DNA of 14,961 bases. Source: an uncultured Clostridia bacterium. GTDB lineage: Bacteria > Bacillota > Clostridia > TANB77 > CAG-508. The stretch spans positions 1-14,961 of the forward strand of contig CATLGL010000027.1 in assembly GCA_949935895.1 (NCBI GenBank), in the 5' to 3' direction. Of the stretch, positions 6,914 through 12,939 are shown one piece after another. How positions within the stretch are numbered: position 1 is the stretch's first letter; each line of letters opens with the position of its first letter. The notes under the pieces were generated by a model. The model was not told where the DNA came from. It saw only the letters and a list, made by a program, of their open reading frames with translations, and did not search any database. A program made the position numbers and the translations under genes.

Positions 6914-9900
6914 ATGAAACGATTAAGAAAAATACTAATGATATTGATAATAGCTCTATTAGTACTAGGAATGATGAGTCAAGTAAAAGCATTTAGTGTG
7001 TACGAAGGAGAAGTAGAACAATATATCAAAACTTTTCTAGGCAAACAGCATTTTTATCCTACAGCTTTTTCAGATGGAGTACTTTTTTGTATACAATGGG
7101 GAGGAAGCTTTAATAGTAGTTCTACAACCATAACAAAAGCAGATTATGATAAATATATCAATACATATTTACCAGAAGACAAATCATATGATTGCCAGAC
7201 ATGTGAGGCAACAGAACTTCCTTGGTCAGGTAATAAGTATTATATAAAGTATGAAGCAGCAGAAGGGTTAATTGATGCACTTTCTCATCAAGATGAGGCA
7301 TATAACTTAGCTAATATTTTTGAAGAACAAGGAACGATTATAACTGAAATAGCAGCAGAAGCAACATGGGCATCTAGTGTCAGTTTAGTGGTACAACAAT
7401 TTGCAGCAGGAGAAGAAGGAAAAGCATATATGAAGTTTTATGAAGACATAAAACCTTCTTTTGAAAATAAATTAAAAGATTTAACAGGAGAAGTAAAAAT
7501 AGGAGTTAATCAACAAACTCAAAAATATACCATAGGACCATTAAAGATGCAATATCCAGATGGACAATATGGAGGGGTAAATAAATTTGATTATATTGAA
7601 AATTTAATTGTATATACCAATGCAGGGCAATTTTCAATAGAGCAAGGAAATCTTGAAATCTTAAATAACCGTAATGAAAAGATAGATATACAACAACTGG
7701 GCTATAAAAAATCGGACACATTAAACAATAAAGAATATTATTTAAGATTTCAATCAACAGGAGCAACACGAGTTGATAAAATAGATGTTATGTTTCAATA
7801 TTTAGATCATTGTGATGCCAAAATGCAAGAATATATAGGACATACTTATAAAGTGTGGTGGAAAGCAGAAACAAAAGGACCAAATAATCCAGCTACATCA
7901 AAACATCCAGAAGTAGATTGTAATGGTCATGAAAAAGATGATCCAGAAGGAGGAACATACTTAGATGAAAATGGAAAACCACATAAAAAGAAAATAACAG
8001 AATATTATGCTGGAACAAGATATAGATGCACAGAAGAACCTTTAGGAGAAACTCAACGTTTAATGTTAGCAATTGGAACAGCCCAAAAAATATGGAAACA
8101 AGCTATTTTAACTATGGTACCAAGTGGAATTGATCTTACAATGAAGCTTTCAGGAACGGTTTTTCTTGACCAAGATACAGGAAAAATAAATCTAGGTAAT
8201 AATTTATTTGATAAAAACAACCAAGAAGCTTTACCTGGAGTGGAAGTAACATTATGTGATGCAAATGGAAATCCAGTGGCATTACCATATGTAATAAAAC
8301 ATACACATACAGGAGATCCTACAAAAGGAACAGGATGTTATACTACACCTGTATATCATACACACAGTGGAAGTACAACTTCATATGGAACATGCTATGC
8401 ACAAGCAAGTCACATTCATAGTGGAAATGAAATAGATGGAGGAGCTTGCTTTACAGAACCGATTTATCATCAACATTATAGGTCATGCTTAAAACAAGAT
8501 AAAGATGGAAATCTATTAGATAAATATAATAACATTATTATTGAAGATGTAAAAATTGATGAAAACACAAAAGTTGATGCTAATGGATATATTGTAGATA
8601 AAAATGGAAATCGAATACCAACCCAAGAAATTCTTACTTGTAACATGGATGGAAAAATCGTGGGATACAAAAATACTTGTGCACAACATATTCATAAAGG
8701 AAATGCAAAAGAAGGTGGAGCATGTTTTGATAAACCAGTATACCACGTACATACTCTAAATTGTGTAAAAGATGAAATTGTAATTGGCAGTACGAAGATA
8801 AAAAAAGATGAAATTGCAACCGTAAAAGATGAAAACGGAAATGATGTAACAATAAAAGATGAAAATGACAAAGAGGTAAAAGTAATAAAAACTGATGATG
8901 AAGGAAATATATTTAGAAAAACAGGAGAAAAAGATGATGACGGAAATGATATATTGGAAGCAATTGACAAAAGAGAAGCATTAATATGTGGAAAAACAAC
9001 AGCTACATTTTTAGGATATTATGAGAAGACTTGTACCAAAGAAAGTATTACATATACAAAAACATGTGATAAACAAGAAGGAGTAACCATTGATTACTAC
9101 CTACCAAGTTGTGGTAAAACAGAAGATGTAATTGAACAAAATTTAGTACAACCTCATACTCAATTAAGCAATAAAGATGGATTTTATGAATTCCAACACT
9201 TAAATGCAATGCAAAAATATTATGTAAGATTTACATATAATGGAATGTTATATACAAATGTAATACCAGAAAAAGAAACAGAAGCAAATCATGAAATTGT
9301 TTCTAAATCAACAGAAGAAGCACAAGGACATAGTGGAAACCGTGCAAACTTTAATAGCCTATTTAAAGAAATTGGTTCTTATCCACACAATTATAAGATA
9401 AGAAATAAAGTATTTGGAGAATCTTTAGGTGACTACAATAAAGTATATTTACAAGAAGAAGTAGCAGACTTATTTAAAGAAGTAGCAAGAAAATTTGGAG
9501 ATGTAAGTTCATGGAATAATGCAGATGAAGAAACCAAAAGAAAAGTACAATTTGTAATGGATTGTAGAATTAGTGCTTATAGTATTAACCGATATCCACT
9601 AATTGATATATTTACCATCGATTATACACCAAATGTTATTGCAGGAGAACAATATTTGCCAATTTATAGTGGAACATATTGTCAATTACACATTAACTTG
9701 GGAATTAAATCAAGACATACTTTTGATTTAAACCTATCACAAGATGTATATCAATCAAAACTAGATATTAACGGAAAATCAACTATTTATACTTATGGAA
9801 AAAGAGAAGACAAAGCAGTTAAAGTACAAGAAGACTTCTATTTAAATCAAATAAGAGATAAATATATCAACGAAGACAAAAATACAGACGAACTAATAAA

Positions 9901-12691
9901 ATCTCTAAATAATGACGCTATTACCGATGATGGAAGTTATAATCATGAATTTAGAAGAGAAGAAATTGTAAATGGTAATAACCAAAACAATGCAATTACG
10001 AATCATGGTATGGACTTATTTGATGAAGATGAAGATAATATACTAGATGAAGATGATAATGAGGATAACCAAGTAGATGATGATACTCCAAAAGACTATC
10101 AATGGAGAGATATCAATTATGGACTAAAAGATGGAGATAAACTAAAAATCCATATAACCTATAAACTTACTGTTACCAATACATCAGGTGTTGTTGGTGC
10201 AATTACAGAAGTAGTAGATTACTTTGACAGCAATTATGAATTTGAAAATGCATATGTAGGAGATAAAGATGGTAAAGAAATTGGAAAAGTAATTGCAAGT
10301 GATACATCAATGTATGGAGAAGCAACTAGAATGAGAGATCCTAATGGAAATGGAGCTTGGAGAGTAGGAAAAGATAAAGAAACCGTAGGATATAAAACAA
10401 AATATCTAAGACCTGAAAATGAACAAAAATTATATAAAGACAATACAGAACAATACATTTATGTAACATTTGGACTAATCAATCCAGAAGCAACACTAAT
10501 TCAAAATGGTGTACCAGATGGAAATAAATTCTTTACTTATAACATGGCAGAAATTAACGGATATAGAAGTTATGTTTTATTTGATGAATATAATCACGAA
10601 TACTATAAAACACGTCAACAAGAACTTGAAAGTAAAACCATGGGATTAATTGATAGAAACTCAAACCCAGGAAATTTCAATCCAGATACTTATGTATATA
10701 AAGAAACAGAATTAGAAGATGATGAAACAAGAGCACCAGCATATGTATATTCTGTTCGTATTTCAAGAACCATGGAAGGAAACGTATTTGAAGAAGCACT
10801 TTCTAATGAAAGAACGAACAGAGCAACAGCAAGCAAAGAAGACTACATTGTTAATGTTGGTACAACAAGATTTGGAGATGGAAGGATTAACTTTGGTAAA
10901 AACGAAGATAAACGAATTGCAGGAATTAAAGTAGAATTAGTCGAAATAAAAGACCAAAAAATGTATGTCAGATCAACCACATATACAGATAAAAATGGAT
11001 GGTATGGATTTGGAGCATATCTGCCAGGAGATTATACAATTCGATTTACTTATGGTGCAGATGAACAAACAGCATTAACAAAAGATTCTCAATATAAACA
11101 AGAGTATCTAAATGAGTTTGGTGGAACATTTAGAGAGAATTTTGAAAACAAAAATGGTGGCAAGGAATATGGTAAGGAATACATTATCTTAAATGATACA
11201 TCTTATAATGGACAAGATTATCAAGCAACAGAGTTTAGACGTTCACCTATCGAATCAAATACAGAGCATGTTTATACAACAGATGATGTATTAAAAGGAG
11301 TATACGAGACCAATAATAGCAACAAAAATTCAGAAGAGCATGTAGTACCAGCACCAGAAAATCAAAAAATTGTAAAATATGAAAATAGTAATTACTACTG
11401 GTATGATGATACCTCTATAAAGAAGAGTTCAGATGCAAGGGATGATGAAGCAAGAAGAAGCCAAGTAATTAGCTATGCAAAAACAGAATATGGAAAAGAA
11501 ATTATAAACCATAAAGCAGAAGTATTTAATTCATACATTAACCAAAAAACATTAAGAGAAAATGAAAGAAATTCAAACTTTAATGAATTTACGCAAGCAC
11601 AACCAACAAATGAACATGTTGACAATTATAACCACAATAAAGAACTTGTGAAGGAATTGGAAAGAAGAAATTACATGTATGCATATACAGCAGAAATTCC
11701 AATTGAAATTGAGTATACCGAAAAAGAACTTGAAGGAGGAAATGACACACTATTCTATACTTATAAAGTAACAGGAGTAGATTTTGGAATAGTAGAAAGA
11801 CCAAGAACACAACTAACCATAGACCAAGATATTAAACATATCAAGGTAACAACATCAGATGGAAACACCATACTAGAACTAGCAAATAATAATGATGGAA
11901 CCTTTAAAGTTCTTGTAGACAATGGAAATAATTATCAATGGCTTCATACTGCAAAAACAGATACATACGAAAAAGATGAGTTAATCAATGTAATCCTAGA
12001 TGATGAATTACTAAGTGGTTCAAAACTAGAAGTAACCTATAATATCACAGTAACCAACAACAGTGAAGCACATACAGGAATACAAAGAGCAAAAAATATT
12101 ATCAACTATGTTGCTAATAATCTAAACTTTGATTTAGCAGACAATAATGGATTATGGACTGTTGTTAAAAAAGAGGAAATACAAACACCAAGCTCTTCAA
12201 CTCTAATTAACAATGACAAAGGACAAAATGTAAACTTAGTTGATTTAAGCACACAAACCACCATATTAAAAGCATCTGAGAACAATCCACTTACATCAAC
12301 AGCATTAAATCCAGGACAAAGTGTAACAAGTACCTTAACCTTAAAGAAAACGATTTCAGCAGAAAGCTCAATGGATGACTTAACTTATAATAACATGACA
12401 GAAATTGTTGAAATTGATAGCACAAATGGTAGATATGACCATGGAGCAATCCCTGGAAATCAAAGCTTAGAAGAACAACCACGTGAGCATGATGCATCAG
12501 GAGCAAGTAGATATGATGAAATTAACCAAGAATCAGGATTAAGAGAAAGATATAAATACGATGGTAGAATTATTATTACACCACCAACAGGCTCAAAAAG
12601 AATTTACTATGTATTAGCAACTACAGTAGCATTTATTCTAATTGCAGGAATTGTCTTAATCAAAAAATTTGTAATGCGTAAGGACAAATAA
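6914..12691 (+). CDS. Giant secreted surface protein with His/Cys repeat insert in a Cna-B-like domain
   Basis: A 1925-residue surface protein. Start fixed by AGGAGGT (6901-6907), 6 nt before the ATG. Residues 1-26 are a signal peptide ending QVKA. Residues about 30-395 resemble thioester-domain-like heads of gut-Firmicute surface proteins: FCIQW around Cys59, an ATW at 150-152, and a VGxNKFDYIE-type segment. Residues about 408-785 are a Cna-B/SdrD-like domain (start LSGTVFLDQD, end DGFYEF...YYVRFTYNG) split by a His/Cys-rich insert at about 461-746. Residues about 925-985 carry a LGIKSRHTFDLNLSQDVY pattern met in isopeptide-type surface proteins. An Asp/Glu stretch lies at 1037-1057 and a DUF11-like module at about 1075-1250. 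A second Cna-B-like domain (about 1286-1385) has TTYTDKNGWYGF and PGDYTIRFTYG. A Lys/Glu/Asn-rich stretch follows, then a C-terminal domain (about 1660-1885) like that of the upstream protein, PPTG (1890-1893), a membrane helix (1897-1916) and a basic tail. Cysteines cluster in the N-terminal half. No catalytic motif recognised. Confidence 0.9.
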   Translation: MKRLRKILMILIIALLVLGMMSQVKAFSVYEGEVEQYIKTFLGKQHFYPTAFSDGVLFCIQWGGSFNSSSTTITKADYDKYINTYLPEDKSYDCQTCEATELPWSGNKYYIKYEAAEGLIDALSHQDEAYNLANIFEEQGTIITEIAAEATWASSVSLVVQQFAAGEEGKAYMKFYEDIKPSFENKLKDLTGEVKIGVNQQTQKYTIGPLKMQYPDGQYGGVNKFDYIENLIVYTNAGQFSIEQGNLEILNNRNEKIDIQQLGYKKSDTLNNKEYYLRFQSTGATRVDKIDVMFQYLDHCDAKMQEYIGHTYKVWWKAETKGPNNPATSKHPEVDCNGHEKDDPEGGTYLDENGKPHKKKITEYYAGTRYRCTEEPLGETQRLMLAIGTAQKIWKQAILTMVPSGIDLTMKLSGTVFLDQDTGKINLGNNLFDKNNQEALPGVEVTLCDANGNPVALPYVIKHTHTGDPTKGTGCYTTPVYHTHSGSTTSYGTCYAQASHIHSGNEIDGGACFTEPIYHQHYRSCLKQDKDGNLLDKYNNIIIEDVKIDENTKVDANGYIVDKNGNRIPTQEILTCNMDGKIVGYKNTCAQHIHKGNAKEGGACFDKPVYHVHTLNCVKDEIVIGSTKIKKDEIATVKDENGNDVTIKDENDKEVKVIKTDDEGNIFRKTGEKDDDGNDILEAIDKREALICGKTTATFLGYYEKTCTKESITYTKTCDKQEGVTIDYYLPSCGKTEDVIEQNLVQPHTQLSNKDGFYEFQHLNAMQKYYVRFTYNGMLYTNVIPEKETEANHEIVSKSTEEAQGHSGNRANFNSLFKEIGSYPHNYKIRNKVFGESLGDYNKVYLQEEVADLFKEVARKFGDVSSWNNADEETKRKVQFVMDCRISAYSINRYPLIDIFTIDYTPNVIAGEQYLPIYSGTYCQLHINLGIKSRHTFDLNLSQDVYQSKLDINGKSTIYTYGKREDKAVKVQEDFYLNQIRDKYINEDKNTDELIKSLNNDAITDDGSYNHEFRREEIVNGNNQNNAITNHGMDLFDEDEDNILDEDDNEDNQVDDDTPKDYQWRDINYGLKDGDKLKIHITYKLTVTNTSGVVGAITEVVDYFDSNYEFENAYVGDKDGKEIGKVIASDTSMYGEATRMRDPNGNGAWRVGKDKETVGYKTKYLRPENEQKLYKDNTEQYIYVTFGLINPEATLIQNGVPDGNKFFTYNMAEINGYRSYVLFDEYNHEYYKTRQQELESKTMGLIDRNSNPGNFNPDTYVYKETELEDDETRAPAYVYSVRISRTMEGNVFEEALSNERTNRATASKEDYIVNVGTTRFGDGRINFGKNEDKRIAGIKVELVEIKDQKMYVRSTTYTDKNGWYGFGAYLPGDYTIRFTYGADEQTALTKDSQYKQEYLNEFGGTFRENFENKNGGKEYGKEYIILNDTSYNGQDYQATEFRRSPIESNTEHVYTTDDVLKGVYETNNSNKNSEEHVVPAPENQKIVKYENSNYYWYDDTSIKKSSDARDDEARRSQVISYAKTEYGKEIINHKAEVFNSYINQKTLRENERNSNFNEFTQAQPTNEHVDNYNHNKELVKELERRNYMYAYTAEIPIEIEYTEKELEGGNDTLFYTYKVTGVDFGIVERPRTQLTIDQDIKHIKVTTSDGNTILELANNNDGTFKVLVDNGNNYQWLHTAKTDTYEKDELINVILDDELLSGSKLEVTYNITVTNNSEAHTGIQRAKNIINYVANNLNFDLADNNGLWTVVKKEEIQTPSSSTLINNDKGQNVNLVDLSTQTTILKASENNPLTSTALNPGQSVTSTLTLKKTISAESSMDDLTYNNMTEIVEIDSTNGRYDHGAIPGNQSLEEQPREHDASGASRYDEINQESGLRERYKYDGRIIITPPTGSKRIYYVLATTVAFILIAGIVLIKKFVMRKDK
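8300..9112 (+). repeat. Protein-level His/Cys repeat module inside the second giant protein
   Basis: Unit consensus is H-x-H-x-G, 5-7 residues, G-x-C-[YF], then about 4 residues and [YS]-H, where the last His opens the next unit. Units begin at His463, His482, His500 and His592, spacing 18-19. The Cys is always 12 residues after the first His (475, 494, 512, 604). Each run ends with H-x-H-x3-C (519-525 and 611-617). Two Asp/Asn/Gly-rich linkers follow, each closed by a Cys pair (576/589 and 692/707). A further pair, 718/733, ends the insert. Probable zinc or other metal site, or a disulfide ladder; this is inferred from ligand spacing only. Confidence 0.75.
10022..10084 (+). other. Asp-rich, calcium-loop-like segment of the second giant protein
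   Basis: Residues 1037-1057 are almost all Asp, Glu and Asn, with a D-x-D-x-D-N-x-x-D-x-x-D start that matches the thrombospondin type-3 loop pattern except for Asn in place of Gly. It directly precedes a DUF11-like module and may be a calcium-stiffened hinge. It could equally be a plain acidic linker. Confidence 0.4.
12578..12691 (+). other. C-terminal sorting-like signal of the second giant protein (TPPTG)
   Basis: Codes for T-P-P-T-G (1889-1893), a short basic SKR, a 20-residue hydrophobic helix, then KKFVMRKDK. It fits a sortase sorting signal with Thr in place of Leu better than the upstream protein's IKTG does. The helix and tail are clearly similar to those of the upstream protein (IYxYxLATT...LIKK). 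Confidence 0.6.
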
Positions 12692-12697
12692 TATTAT

Positions 12698-12746
12698 AAA
12701 ACAAAAATAGTACATAAATTGATTTGTGTACTATTTTTGTTTTTTC
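12698..12746 (+). terminator. Strong intrinsic terminator of the surface-protein operon
   Basis: A perfect 17-bp inverted repeat: left arm 12698-12714, right arm 12727-12743, core ACAAAAATAGTACA / TGTACTATTTTTGT, 12-nt loop, followed by a run of T to 12746. It begins 6 nt after the TAA of the second giant gene and separates the operon from spoIIE. The stem is A+T-rich but long. Its A-run on the left makes it able to act in both directions. Confidence 0.9.
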
Positions 12747-12748
12747 CA

Positions 12749-12777
12749 TTGAAAAAAGTGTCAAAATAGTATAAAAT
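12749..12777 (+). promoter_or_regulatory. Candidate distal sigma-A promoter for spoIIE
   Basis: TTGAAA (12749-12754), a 17-bp spacer, then TAAAAT (12772-12777). It lies right behind the terminator and would give a leader of about 155 nt. TGTCAAA (12759-12765), one mismatch from the Spo0A box, sits in the spacer. It is an alternative to the proximal candidate. Confidence 0.3.
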
Positions 12778-12870
12778 AATGATGAAAAAATTTTTTAACA
12801 TAAGAAAAAGTCATATAACCAAAAAACGTATCATAAAACGTCAAAAACTTTTTTAAATAAAGTACTAAAT

Positions 12871-12903
12871 ATGACAAACTATTCAAAAGATTAAGATTAA
12901 AAT
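12871..12903 (+). promoter_or_regulatory. Candidate proximal spoIIE promoter with 21-bp spacer
   Basis: ATGACA (12871-12876) and TAAAAT (12898-12903) are 21 bp apart. Long spacing of this kind is known for the Bacillus subtilis spoIIE and spoIIG promoters, which need phosphorylated Spo0A to fire with sigma-A. The -35 overlaps TATGACA, whose complement TGTCATA is a 5-of-7 match to the 0A box. Start would be near 12910, 30 nt before the ATG. Moderately persuasive; the elements are weak. Confidence 0.35.
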
Positions 12904-12939
12904 AGATACCGATATTTAAAAAAGTAAGAGGTGGTAACA

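Noticed and set aside
8300..8764. CRISPR-like or satellite DNA repeat
   Set aside because: The periodicity is in protein residues (18-19 codons) with diverged DNA, and the region is one open frame.
12931..12939. GTG at 12931 as the spoIIE start
   Set aside because: It lies within the AGAGGTGG ribosome binding site of the ATG at 12940 and has no good site of its own.
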